Positions 1 through 10,199 of a stretch of DNA of 64,000 bases are shown here, one piece after another. Under the pieces are notes generated by a model. It searched no databases and was not told the DNA's origin. It saw only the letters and a program-made list of their open reading frames with translations. The DNA is taken from NCBI GenBank assembly GCA_951217055.1, contig OX578285.1, positions 56,331,102 to 56,395,101 on the forward strand, given 5' to 3'. This stretch comes from Gerris lacustris. Lineage: Eukaryota; Arthropoda; Insecta; Hemiptera; Gerridae. The position numbers and the translations under genes were made by a program. The stretch's first letter is position 1. Every line of letters begins with the position of its first letter.

Positions 1-148
1 AAGATTGGTTGACCTATTGGGCAAAATAATCAAGATCGATCGATCTGTTGGACTATACATAATCGAAAATGATTTACCTGTTAATCAGAAATAATCGAGA
101 TTGATTGTCCTTGGACAACATAATCAAGAATGATTGGTTTATTCGCGG
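1..148. repeat. Diverged short tandem repeat, about 31-34 bp unit
   Basis: Four loose copies of a unit built on ATAATC(A/G)AGATTGATTG followed by a GTTGGAC-like stretch. Copies differ at many positions, so the array is old. The window edge cuts the left side. Confidence 0.45.
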
Positions 149-960
149 CTTTAGCCGATTTTTATATTTACTTGTAGAACCGTTTAAACGGTGTTAAAAA
201 TGAGTAAACTATTTGTTTATTTCTTTCTACGTACACCGTTGTAGCGTTTTATTTTCAAACACAACTTTATATTTTTTTAATATATTTTTAGTAGCAGCCT
301 CCGTCGGCTCTCTAAGAATCATATTTATAGATTAAGTCTAAAAATAATTACAAATATATTATTAATAGCTACCTTTTTGATGCGGATATTAATAATTTTC
401 CAATAAATATTCTGTTTTTTATGATTGACGGAAGGAAATCCCTACCCTTGAAGGGTAAGATCGAGTGGAGGAAGGAATGTTTGAATATTGTTTCACTCCC
501 CACAGTTTCGAAGACCGACGGCACCCTCATATTAATGCTACTAACGGCAAATTTATCTTGCTTTTAAAATGACAACATTTCAATGAATAGTTGACACATG
601 CTTAATTTAGAATATGTTTATATATAGTGCCTAAAAAACTATATATATCATTTATTAATTTTTATATTTTTATAAATGTTTACTTATACGGATAGCTTGT
701 GTATGATTAATCCAGTTTGTAAAATCAGTCAGTTAATATGTCATAACAGAATAATTTGACTATAAATCCTGTACTCTGCTATCAATACGATAAGACGTGA
801 CTTAAATGTAATAGGTATATAATATAATAACGTACACAAATATACGACTATTTTAGGTAGAGACTAATACAAAGTTTATATGACAATAATTCACAAAATA
901 AATCATTTTATTTTTAACTTTGGTTTATTAAACCAAAATAGTTTCTTCTTAAGCTACATT
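149..960. other. Unique AT-rich stretch, no gene seen
   Basis: No long open frame, no recognisable motif and no obvious repeat. A small hairpin sits near 440-455 (TACCCTTGAAGGGTA). Confidence 0.5.
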
Positions 961-1470
961 GACGGCGTATATTAGGTATATTTTTATCGCTTGCTTTAGA
1001 TATTATTTATAGTTCTATTATCCATGGTAAATATTAGTTGAAGTTATATTGTTGGTGGTAGATATTAGTTGGACGTCTATTGTTTTACGGTGTATATTAT
1101 TTCAAGTTCTATTGTTCAAGGTAAATATTAATTGTACTCATATTGTAGATGGTAGATATTAGTTGGACGTCTATTGTTTTGCGGTATATATTAATTCAAG
1201 TTCTATTGTCCAAGGTAAATATTAATTGTACTCATATTGTAGGTGGTATAGATATTAGTTGGACGTCTATTGTTTTGCGGTAAATATTAACTCGTTCTAT
1301 TGTTTGAAGTCAATATTAATTGTAGTCTTATTGTTGGTAATAGTTATTAGTTGGACGTCTACTGTTTGCGGTAGATATGATCTATAGTCTATAGTTTTAT
1401 TGTCTGCTTTAGATGTTAACTTTGTTCTACTATATTTGGTGTATTATAGTATCTATATAGTTCTATTATT
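960..1470. repeat. Diverged higher-order tandem array, about 94 bp unit
   Basis: The phrase ATTAGTTGGACGTCTA recurs near 1064, 1158, 1254 and 1346, about 94 bp apart. Each unit is made of three related sub-units of about 31 bp, all sharing an ATTGT...GGTA.ATATTA core. Copies have drifted, so the array is not recently homogenised. Confidence 0.7.
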
Positions 1471-1779
1471 CGCGATTACCTTTATATTATATTAAGATAA
1501 GATTTATATTAATCTGCTTATAGATTAAATAGAAATAATTAACCAGGGCTTTTCAGACATTATAATTTTAATTTTTTAAATACATATAATATGTCGTTTT
1601 TTAAATTTTGTTTTTAACTTTCTCTCAATTATCCGTGATGCCTATTTTTACTTCTTTTAGTTCATTAATTCATAAAAACTTTTAAATGTACGCAATCCTA
1701 CCGACTTCATAAGATACTTAAGTTTATTTGGCATTTTTTAAACCTATATTTAAATATCCCCAAATGCCCTCTCATACCT

Positions 1780-2075
1780 ATTTAAATTATTTTCTTTTCT
1801 GTTTAAATTATTTTCTTATCTATTTATATCCTTTTCTTATCTATTTATATCCTTTCTTATCTACTTATATCCATTTCTTATCCACTTATATCAATTTCTT
1901 GCTCTAAGTAAATCCTTTTCATATCTATTTATATAATTTTCTTATCTATTAATATAATTTTTCTTATAAACCTATTTATAACATTTTCTTTTCTATTTAT
2001 ATCCGTTACTTATTTATTTTCATCCCTTTTTCTTAACTATTCGTAATTTTTTTCTTGTCTATTTATACTTATTTG
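1780..2075. repeat. AT-rich minisatellite, about 22 bp unit
   Basis: Repeated TTTCTTATCTATTTATATCC-like units with drift in length (about 20-27 bp), some 12 copies. Purely pyrimidine/AT-rich, with no coding potential. Confidence 0.65.
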
Positions 2076-2263
2076 AACTTTTTTTAAATAGTAAATTGAA
2101 GATTTAGTTTGTTCTTAGAAATGTCAACCAAGTCATACTAAATAAAACTGACTATAATTATTGATAATGACTAATTTTTGTAATTGTAAAAAACCTTTAT
2201 TGAATGTTTAATATTATAAAAAGGTTAATGTAATTGTTCATTACGCGTCTAGTGCGGAAAGTT

Positions 2264-2476
2264 GTAGAAATTTCAAGAAATATTTAAATTTAGTCTTGTA
2301 TTATTGGCAAACCTGTAAACTAAAATTTAACCTGCTCTTCATGTAACCTTAACTCTCTCTCTCTCTTTTTACATGTGATACAAAATATAAAGTTGTGCTT
2401 CGTTCTTCTTTAAATACTGTTTTATTATATATTCGTAGCAATCCAAATTCAACCCATTTTAGTATTTGTTTCTACA
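2264..2476. mobile_element. Small MITE nested inside M copy 1
   Basis: The ends are an 8-bp inverted repeat, TGTAGAAA / TTTCTACA. AAAGT lies on each side (2259-2263 and 2477-2481). The two uninterrupted M copies have a single AAAGT at this position, so the insertion and a 5-bp target-site duplication are directly visible. An alternative reading is a 9-bp TIR with a 3-bp AAG duplication. The insert is AT-rich, contains a CT microsatellite near 2350 and encodes nothing. Confidence 0.8.
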
Positions 2477-2587
2477 AAAGTAGCATTTTACATGCGAGTG
2501 TGGAGTTTGCACCAGAGCGACAGCGTGGGTAGTAAAACCACACGAGCAAAGCAAAATGCAGTTTTCGCACGAGTTGCGTACCGTACT

Positions 2588-2779
2588 TTATCTACGATTG
2601 TTGGATTTTAATAATAAATACAGACATTTTTTTTTTTTAATAAACTTCCTGTATGTAGGTTCATTTTTCTCTTTTGTTAAAGATGACATTAATTCATTAG
2701 TTGTATTTTGTGCCGAATTAATTATTTCGGGAGGCGTATTATTCTCCTCATTTTCGTCACAATGACATAAATCAATCAT
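2588..2779 (-). pseudogene. Captured N-terminal exon remnant in M element, copy 1
   Basis: A 63-codon frame is still open here. Its core, ENNTPPEIINSAQNTTNELM followed by SLTKEK and TYRKFI, recurs in the other two M copies, where small deletions break it. The segment (L)M.SL(S/T)(R/K)EK.E.TY.KFI loosely resembles the N-terminal core-binding segment of Crypton-like tyrosine recombinases (pattern 'LPEKS...Y...Y..F'). That is a weak resemblance from memory. After KFI the frame runs into AT-rich sequence, as expected for an internally deleted derivative. It is unlikely to make a functional protein. Confidence 0.4.
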
Positions 2780-3532
2780 TGTTTTTCACTAAAAACTCGA
2801 TATAAACAGTTACTTTAATTAAGCAAACAGCAAATTAGTTTTGTTAAATGTAAACGAACTCGCTAATCGTGCGTTAAGGTGAAGAATTCTTCTTTTTTAC
2901 CGCACTATGGCGGAAAAAAAAGAAACGCGCATGCGCAATGAATACAAAATAAAGAATCACTTTTTACGCATCTAAAAGGGGTTTCATTGTTTATATTTCG
3001 TATCAATCGTAGATAAACCAATTTTTGAATAATTTATTGTTGCCAAAACTCTCTTTGTTTTTTAATAAATATAGAAGATAAAGAGCAATATTTATCAGAT
3101 TATTATTAATAAATATATATATTTTTTTATACTTTTTAATACCTAATGATGGAATTATTTGGTTGTCATTTGTTATTTATATTGAGTCTTGTATTTCCAA
3201 CTAATCCTCAACAATATTTTATCGCCTTGTTTTTACTAATATACCTTTCATGTTTATTATTTGAATTATTTTAATATCACTGCCAATTAACATTGTCTGT
3301 AGAGTTAACATCAATGTAAAGTTAATTGACAAGACATGCTTCATTTTAAACTTTTTTTTTACTTTAAAAACCTTTCCATTTGTATATCGAACTTAACTCT
3401 TTGTTATCACATAGAAATATTAATTGGAATAGGATATTTCAAAAGTTCAAAGGGACACTTTGAGAATGGTTTGGAAATATTTTGTCGAGGAAGGGGAAAT
3501 TCTGTCTATTCTCTTTGCTATGGAAACCTTTT

Positions 3533-3592
3533 GGGAATTAGATGGTAAGGGGTGGCCATTCAGGGAATTAGATGGTAAAGGGTGGCCATTCA
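3533..3592. repeat. Two-copy 30-bp tandem duplication
   Basis: GGGAATTAGATGGTAAGGGG plus ten more bases is repeated once with a single base change (GGGG to AGGG). This gives a short recent duplication. Confidence 0.85.
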
Positions 3593-3599
3593 GTAATGG

Positions 3600-4155
3600 C
3601 TTAAAGACGGAAAACAGGCAAATCTCAAACAACTTACGAGTACCGCTAATTATAAATGAATAGATTATCTATTTTCAGCTGAATAATGGTTTTCTGAATT
3701 AAAATAATTAATATTTAAATGCTTCAAATAATTTTTAATTAGCAATAAATGTAATTTTAACTAACGATAAATGGTTTTAAATTTGGAATTGATTAAATGG
3801 AATTAATTAAAATTAAATTAATTAAAAATTAAATTATTTGAAAATTTTTGATTTTTGGAATTAATTAATTTACCTATTCAATAATTTAGCTTATAGACAT
3901 CTTGTGTTAATATGTACTAAAATACAATTTGAAGGGTAATTCATAAATACTACATATGTGTTAATATGTTTCCTCAATATCCTATTTATGTATTTAATAA
4001 ATAAATAAATAAACCTCAATGAGGTCGAATCAACCGTGAAATGAAATGAAATATATATTTACTTACACCAAATAATTTGTGCATTGAAGAATTATTATTT
4101 TTTACAAATATTATTTATTTTTACTCTTCGTTTATTTATATTTTGGTAAGGATCC
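3600..4155. other. AT-rich stretch with low-complexity TTAATTAAAATTAAA tracts
   Basis: Degenerate TTAATTAAAATTAA tracts lie around 3750-3860, with an (AATA)n run near 3990-4015. No gene or defined element is seen. Confidence 0.5.
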
Positions 4156-4159
4156 TCAG

Positions 4160-4218
4160 CAGAGTAAATCCCTAGTGCGAGTGAGTAAATCCCTAGTGCG
4201 AGTGAGTAAATCCCTGTC
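4160..4218. repeat. Three-copy 24-bp tandem repeat
   Basis: GAGTAAATCCCTAGTGCGAG recurs at a 24-bp period, with two identical copies and a third partial one. Confidence 0.85.
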
Positions 4219-4604
4219 ATTTTGAATTAGTTTAAATATTGTGTATGTATTAAATAAATATGTTGCAAAAGAAGGAAATTATAAGTAAGCATTAATTAAA
4301 TTAAATTGTGAGATAAATTAAAAGAAATAAATTTTCATTTATCTTAATTTGTCATTGTCAAAATAATAATGTTACAATAGGTCTTTGTTGTTTATTAAAT
4401 TTGTGAGTAAAGTTAGGTTTTTAAAAGTTTCTATGACTGTATTTGTTTGAGATGTTGAGGCAATTCGTTGAAATATTTCGGTCCTAGGTATGTAGCATGT
4501 TCCTTTGTTCGAGTTGCAGTTTTGGGATTTGAATTAATTTGTTTAAACCATATATAGCTACGTTGTACCGGTTTGACCACTTTTGGTTTTTCATCGTAAG
4601 TGAA

Positions 4605-4775
4605 CAATTATGTCCCGACTATACCGATGACATATCTCATAAAAATGACCGACTAAAGGGACTAAACCGACATATCTGATCAAATGACCGACTAAATGAA
4701 CAAAACCCGACATATCTGATCAAAATGACCGACTAAATTGACTAAACCGACATATCTGATAAAAATTACCAACTA
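4605..4775. repeat. Tandem repeat, 40-bp unit, four copies
   Basis: GACATATCT occurs at about 4629, 4669, 4709 and 4749, with AAATGACCGACTAAA between copies. Copies differ at a few positions. Confidence 0.8.
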
Positions 4776-4849
4776 CGTATCTGTTTCGAATCCGAGAAAT
4801 GCTAGAAATACTGACGTTTACGCCAAATTGTGTATTGTTTTTACACAAA

Positions 4850-5144
4850 AGCTTTATAATTATGACTTGATACCTTAATTGAAAGTAACGCAACAATATT
4901 GTCACCGATAAATTAATGATAATATTGATTATTAATCAAAGTGTTTCGACAGTGAAGATACTATAAAAAGCTTACTACGCTATCACTTAACACTGCGAAG
5001 ATGATATAAACTGTCGAAACCCATATGTAAATAATCAATATATAATTGTGGTGACAATATTGTTGTGTTACATTCTATTAACCTCAACCTCACTAGTCAT
5101 ATTCATGAAGTGGCACAGTAAAATCTCAGTCAAAACAACCAATC
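4850..5144. mobile_element. Foldback MITE of the L family
   Basis: The left arm, with TAACGCAACAATATTGTCAC near 4885-4904, is mirrored by the right arm GTGACAATATTGTTGTGTTA near 5050-5070. The inverted similarity extends inward to GTTTCGACAG / CTGTCGAAAC at about 4941 and 5011, and outward to TTATAATTATGACTTG / CTAGTCATATTCATGAAG. The whole piece is thus a hairpin of about 85-bp arms. The right flank, up to ACCAATCAT near 5144, is also shared with the second L element at 34768-35655, so the right boundary lies beyond the inverted repeat. No coding capacity. Confidence 0.75.
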
Positions 5145-5232
5145 ATAAGTTTCAAAAATTAGGTGTTTTTTTTCTAAGTTCATCTGGTGTTGACCAAATC
5201 GTGGCCACTTTTTGAAACATGTAAATTCTAAT

Positions 5233-6443
5233 GAAGACCGCGTTATGCGAATGATGTATACTCTGACGACGACCGCGTTATGAAAGATGTAGACTCTGAT
5301 AAAGACCGCGTTATTAAAGATGTAGACTCTGATAACGACCGCGTTATGGAAGATGTAGACTCTGATAAAGACCGCGTTATGAAAGATGTAGACTCTGATA
5401 AAGACCGCGTTATGAAAGATGTAGACTCTGATAAAGACCGCGTTATTAAAGATGTAGACTCTGATAACGACCGCGTTATGGAAGATGTAGACTCTGATAA
5501 AGACCGCGTTATGAAAGATGTAGACTCTGATAAAGACCGCGTTATTAAAGATGTAGACTCTGATAACGACCGCGTTATGGAAGATGTAGACTCTGATAAA
5601 GACCGCGTTATGAAAGATGTAGACTCTGATAAAGACCGCGTTATGAAAGATGTAGACTCTGATAAAGACCGCGTTATGAAAGATGTAGACTCTGATAAAG
5701 ACCGCGTTATGAAAGATGTAGACTCTGATAAAGACCGCGTTATTAAAGATGTAGACTCTGATAACGACCGCGTTATGGAAGATGTAGACTCTGATAAAGA
5801 CCGCGTTATGAAAGATGTAGACTCTGATAAAGACCGCGTTATGAAAGATGTAGACTCTGATAAAGACCGCGTTATGAAAGATGTAGACTCTGATAAAGAC
5901 CACGTTATGAAAGATGTAGACTGATAAAGACCGCGTTTTGAATAATGTAGACTCTGATAAAGACCGCGTTATGAAAGATGTAGATTCTGATAAAGACTGC
6001 GTTTTGAATTATATATGCATTGACAAAGACCGCGTTATGAAAGATGTAGACTCTGATAAAGACCACGTTATGAAAGATGTAGACTATGATAAAGACCGCG
6101 TTTTGAATAATGTAGACTCTGATAAAGACTGCGTTTTAAATGATGTATACTTTGAAGAAGACCGCGTTTTGAATAATGTAGACTCTGATAAAGACTGCGT
6201 TTTAAATGATGTATACTTTGAAGAAGACCGCGTTTTGAATAATGTAGACTCTGATAAAGACTGCGTTTTAAATGATGTATACTTTGAAGAAGACCGCGTT
6301 TTGAATAATGTAGACTCTGATAAAGACTGCGTTTTAAATGATGTATACTTTGAAGAAGACCGCGTTTTGAATAATGTAGACTCTGAGGAAGACCGTGTAT
6401 TGAAAGATATAGCCCACGTTTTCAAAGATGCAGACCTTAACGT
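5233..6443. repeat. 33-bp minisatellite, about 36 copies
   Basis: The unit GATGTAGACTCTGATAAAGA + CCGCGTTATGAAA recurs without interruption. Because 33 is a multiple of three and the unit lacks stops, long frames stay open on both strands. On the plus strand (5280-5924, then 5938-6447) the repeat peptide is KDVDSDKDRVM. A 2-bp deletion near 5922 shifts the frame between the two plus-strand runs. The variants between copies (AAA/AAC, ATG/ATT, AAA/GAA, CGC/CAC) are nearly all amino-acid changing, with no excess of silent change, so protein selection is not indicated. The last third (about 6106-6370) is organised as a 66-bp dimer with TTTGAAGAAGAC variants. I call this a non-coding array. Confidence 0.9.
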
Positions 6444-6639
6444 TTAGCTTTTTTACTGCTTGTATCCTTTTTATGATGTTGCAAATCGTTTCATTTACTC
6501 CAAGTAAAGCTTTATTTTCCTAGACGCGACTCCAGCTATTTTCACCCAGTGACTATCGCTGAGGACTCCTCTTCTGAGTTTGCATGTTACCGTTTACCTA
6601 GCAGAGCGACTCTTAATATTCAAACTCTTATAATTTTGC

Positions 6640-6846
6640 GCCAGCATCTAACGCTCAGCGACTATCACTCAGCGTCTAAGGCTCAGCGACTATCGCTCAG
6701 CGTCTAACGCACAGCGACTATCGCTCAGCGTCTAACGCTCAGCGACTATCGCTCAGCGTCTAACGCTCAGCGACTATCGCTCAGCATCTAACGCTCAGCG
6801 ACTATCGCTCAGCATCTAACGCTCAGCGACTATCGCTCAGCGTCTT
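6640..6846. repeat. 28-bp minisatellite, about seven copies
   Basis: CAGCGACTATCGCTCAGCGT + CTAACGCT is repeated head to tail, with minor variants (GCATC for GCGTC, CAC for CGC). It is GC-richer than its surroundings and lies only 200 bp after the 33-bp array. Confidence 0.9.
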
Positions 6847-6889
6847 ATCATCGAAACAAACTTTATGTTTTAAAAAAAACATGTCTATA

Positions 6890-7235
6890 TTGTAGTAATT
6901 AATCTAAGATAATTAACTAACTCTGTGGCTTAACAATCTGTGAAGGGTCTAGGCTTGTACAACTACATATTTGTATAATGGGGATATTGTGTCGCTGCAC
7001 CAGTTGTATAAACCTTATAAATGCCATTCGCTACTTCACATAAGCAGCTACCCATTTTACAACGATGCAGAACACTGATAGGGGGGGGGGGGGTGGCAGT
7101 CCGGCAATTGAAGCCGGATTCTGCGGTGACCCATCCAAATAGTGATCACACCCGATGCTGCTTAACTTTATTGATAGGCCAGCCCACGCTCTCCTTTCCA
7201 TCCGACCTACCAAGCCCCCCCCCCAACATTGAAAC
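6890..7235 (-). repeat. Interspersed repeat with 5S-like box, copy 1
   Basis: Matches the unit at 58490-59145: the same order of ACTAACTCTGTGGCT, AGTTGTATAAACCTTATAAA, CACTTCACATAAGCAGC, a G-run, then the box at 7123-7166 and GATAGG(C/A)CA.CC. The box read on the minus strand (TTAAGCAGCATCGGG ... TTTGGATGGGT) looks like the internal control region of 5S rRNA. This suggests a SINE3-like element or a repeat with a 5S-derived module. No long frame of its own. Confidence 0.6.
7123..7166 (-). promoter_or_regulatory. 5S rRNA-like internal promoter module
   Basis: On the minus strand this reads GTTAAGCAGCATCGGGTG, then GATCACTATTTGGATGGG. The order and spacing match the A-box/IE/C-box region of animal 5S rRNA (AAGCAGC.TCGGGC ... 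GGTTAGTACTTGGATGGGTGACCGC). The rest of 5S rRNA is absent, so this is a module and not a 5S gene. Confidence 0.6.
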
Positions 7236-7279
7236 AAACAAGCTAAAAACGCGAAACATGTCCGAGGCGTCCCACGCCT

Positions 7280-8215
7280 AAGATTCGATCTGCAAAACAT
7301 CAAAATATTTATAGATGAAATTATCAACTGTACATAAAATTTAAAATTATATTTTTTTTTGCTGTAAATAATTATTTTTTTCTTTTTCCTACTTTTTGTT
7401 TAAACCTAACACGTCTTGCAAACTATAGCTCTATTTTAATTATTACTTGCTATGTATATTATTATTTGACTTGCATGGGTTTCCATATTAAATGTTCATA
7501 AGTAACTCTGCAATTGAGAATATATGCATGTTCGCAGATTAACTAATTGTAACCAATTTTGATAAATAGATAAATTGATGAAGTAATTTCCTGCTTGTTT
7601 ATAATTGTTATTATTATTATTATTATTATTATATTATCATCCATTATTAGAAAATTAATTGTTAATCAAAGCTCTATATAAATTGATTTTGTTAGCATGA
7701 ATGCAAAAATATATTTTTCTAATACCAATGTATCTGCGATTGATTATAAAAGCATGCTCGCAGTTACATTTTTTTTTAACATAAATTAATTTTAAATTAA
7801 TAAATGTTCTTTTTACATATATTTTTTTCTTCTTTTTGCTAAATTGCTTTTAATTTCAAAGTTTAAATTAGTTTGCACGACGAACATTTTTTATTTAAGG
7901 AGCACTTAATAATTATTAAGAGCTTTTTTACTTTACACATCAATCACTTAAGTTTGACCATAAAAATAAATTAATCTTTGTTAACTTTTACATAATAATT
8001 TCTTATATTTAGTTCCAGTTATCGTTTGCAATCAAATTTATATATGTATAAATTTCAACTCTTTTGTCCATTGTTTTCTTACTCGCATGAGTATAAAACA
8101 TATTTTTTTAACACTAACATTTTTAAAAGTACCTACAAATCCGATTTTGAATAAATTTATAGGATGCCTCTATAGAAGACCATAGGGTTCCATAAACTTA
8201 CATTCACCATTGAAG
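7280..8215. other. AT-rich unique stretch with a TTA microsatellite
   Basis: A (TTA)n tract of about nine units lies near 7606-7632. Otherwise this is unremarkable AT-rich DNA with no long frame. Confidence 0.5.
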
Positions 8216-8393
8216 GGACTGGGCGTAGCCGAATGGAACTCGCAACTCACCTGAAACCTAGGTCTAAACACCGTCGAATCTGGTGAGTTCGAATCCCAGA
8301 GAGGTGGGATATATTTCACACTGATGATCACATTCAGTAGATGAGTAAAGTGGCTAATACGCCATCCTATAATAACCTATTGATGTGATAACC

Positions 8394-8400
<7 letters not shown>
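8216..8400 (+). mobile_element. tRNA-derived SINE (family S1), copy 1
   Basis: A pol III A-box-like TAGCCGAATGG (8226-8236) and a B box GAGTTCGAATCCC (8285-8297) are spaced as in a tRNA. The head resembles a tRNA with a long variable region, followed by a non-tRNA body that runs to about 8396. The element ends at a (TA)n tract. Related pieces, including the shared phrase CCCA(G/A)(A/T)GAG, lie at 9470-9560 (minus strand) and 18813-18930. Confidence 0.7.

Positions 8401-8468
<68 letters not shown>
8397..8468. repeat. (TA)n microsatellite
   Basis: An uninterrupted TA tract directly follows SINE S1 copy 1 and may have grown from its tail. Confidence 0.95.
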
Positions 8469-8472
<4 letters not shown>

Positions 8473-9470
8473 CAGTTAATTAACTGATAAACTAAAGTAA
8501 GTTACCGTAAAACCTCAATAGTCACAATTAACTGATTATTCATGGTTGCGTAAAAAAAAAGAAAAAAAAGAAAGAAAGAATCTCGTCAACATTTGCAAAA
8601 GATTTATAACACTCCGATTTATATATATAAACATTTAGATTACTGTTTACAGCTGTTACTCCATATTAATACATATTATTTTTACATTGAATATCGAAAA
8701 TAAAAATGTAATATAAATATTAATTATTTAAAATTAAAAATGTAATCTAATTTTCTGTCCACTATTTAATATAATGATTAAATGTTTAACACAGCAAAAG
8801 TAATATTAAATCCAAACAAATAAAATATATTATATTTTGTATTATTTAACAAATAAATATCAAATGTTAAAACTCAACTGATTAAACTTTACAGTATATT
8901 TAACATGTGTTAAACTGAGAAAGAGAGGGAGATAGACATACATACATACATATTTTTATATCAATACAGTATTATAAAAACATATTTATATAATATTGAC
9001 AGATCATGAATTTAAAAAAAAAAAGATGTGCCGAGGTAGTATAAATAAACCAGAGGTACCGATGGCTTTCTATATATAATCGTAGTTGTATATTAAATGG
9101 TTTATAATTACCAGTTTATACTAAGACTAGGTCCAGAGTGTTTAGTAATAACTCATGTGTTTTTTTTCCCCCTCTCTCCATCTGATGGAAGCGGCTGAGT
9201 CGGGTGTGATATGTTACGACGGTGGGTTCGCTGGAACATGTCCCTACCAAAACCTATTTATACATATAAAACTTAAACCGCTCATATTAATCTGGTCGGT
9301 TTCAATAATTTTTAGCCTATTCCCTTTATGGAATGTTTCAAAATATGTTTTAGGTGTTATTCATATTGAGTCATTAAGCTACAAATACGAAATTTACCGA
9401 TTCATGTGACCTATAAAAAATCATAAAAACATATCAATCACTAGTAGTAGGTCATTAATTGGTGAAGAGA
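8469..9470. other. AT-rich stretch, no gene seen
   Basis: Contains an A/G-rich run near 8550-8580 and a short (CATA)n run near 8936-8952. An 84-codon frame at 9155-9409 has no recognisable domain and no supporting signals. Confidence 0.45.
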
Positions 9471-9560
9471 ACTAATTTCAGTCTATTATTGGTATGATTA
9501 TTAGTGTAAAACCTTTCTATTCTCACTGGGATTCGAACTCAGTTTATATTTTATGTTTAG
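9470..9560 (-). mobile_element. Degenerate S1 SINE fragment, reverse orientation
   Basis: GGGATTCGAACTC at 9528-9540 is the reverse complement of the S1 B box, with the following CAGTGAGAA-type stretch also conserved. The A box region is not recognisable. Confidence 0.45.
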
Positions 9561-9647
9561 ATTCAATACAAGGTTTTAAAAGAGAGCTTCCTATGCCTTT
9601 CCTTTAGAAATATCCGCCCTTTAACTGTGAGATGGTAATGCTAAATA

Positions 9648-9905
9648 CTATATGCTTCTTAATGAGATTTCTACTAAATACTATATGCTTCTTAATGAGA
9701 TTTCTACTAAATAATATATGCTTCTTAATGAGATTTCTACTAAATAATATATGCTTCTTAATGAGATTTCTATACTAAATACTATATGCTTCTTAATGAG
9801 ATTTCTACTAAATACTATATGCTGTTTAATAGAAATATTATATGCTACTTTATGATATTTCGACTAAATACTACATGCTGCAAAGTGATATATCTACTAA
9901 AAACT
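9648..9905. repeat. Tandem repeat, 33-bp unit, about eight copies
   Basis: CTAAATACTATATGCTTCTT + AATGAGATTTCTA is repeated. The first six copies are nearly identical and the last two decay. Confidence 0.9.
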
Positions 9906-10058
9906 TAAAGAGAAAGTTCAATTTATTGTTAAAGTTCAGTTCATATAATTTAAATTTAAAACATGCATAACAATACCTAAAAATGTTTAAATAACATAGA
10001 TTTTTACTATTAAATATTAATTTTATTTACACTTAAATTTAGCCTCAAATTGAGCCTA

Positions 10059-10100
10059 CCTTGTCATGACAAGGCGGTGGGGTGACTCTTCATGAAGAGT
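10059..10100. other. Two adjacent perfect 16-bp palindromes
   Basis: CCTTGTCATGACAAGG (10059-10074) and ACTCTTCATGAAGAGT (10085-10100) are each perfect palindromes centred on CATG, separated by 10 bp. They lie just before the 75-bp array. Confidence 0.85.
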
Positions 10101-10199
10101 TATTTTTCCATAGTTTATATTGCTACCAATTATTTAGTATGGTCACAATTTTTTTAAACTACCTAGTTATTTACAAAAAATTTTAACTCTTAAAACGAC

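Larger units (their letters stand above)
2226..3017 (-). mobile_element. M-family MITE-like element, copy 1 (interrupted)
   Basis: First of three copies of an element of about 580 bp (others at 34869-35448 and 41410-41995). The outer piece ATTACGCGTCTAGTGCGGAA at 2241-2260 is separated from the next block, GTAGCATTTTACATGCGAG from 2480, by an inserted 213-bp element. The rest matches the other copies: a hairpin built from GCATTTTGCATGCGAGTGTGG-like arms, a minus-strand open frame, and the terminal block ending AATCGTAGATAAA. The central palindrome seen in the other copies is degenerate here. No transposase is present, so this is a non-autonomous element of uncertain superfamily. Confidence 0.75.

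Noticed and set aside
5280..6447. Two plus-strand frames (214 and 169 codons) and a 257-codon minus frame as repeat proteins
   Set aside because: All three arise from a stop-free 33-bp tandem unit. Variation is not biased to silent sites, the plus frame is split by a 2-bp deletion, and no start context, signal or flanking exon supports a gene.
9648..9905. CRISPR array
   Set aside because: Units are contiguous near-identical copies without unique spacers, in a eukaryotic context. The same applies to the other tandem arrays here.
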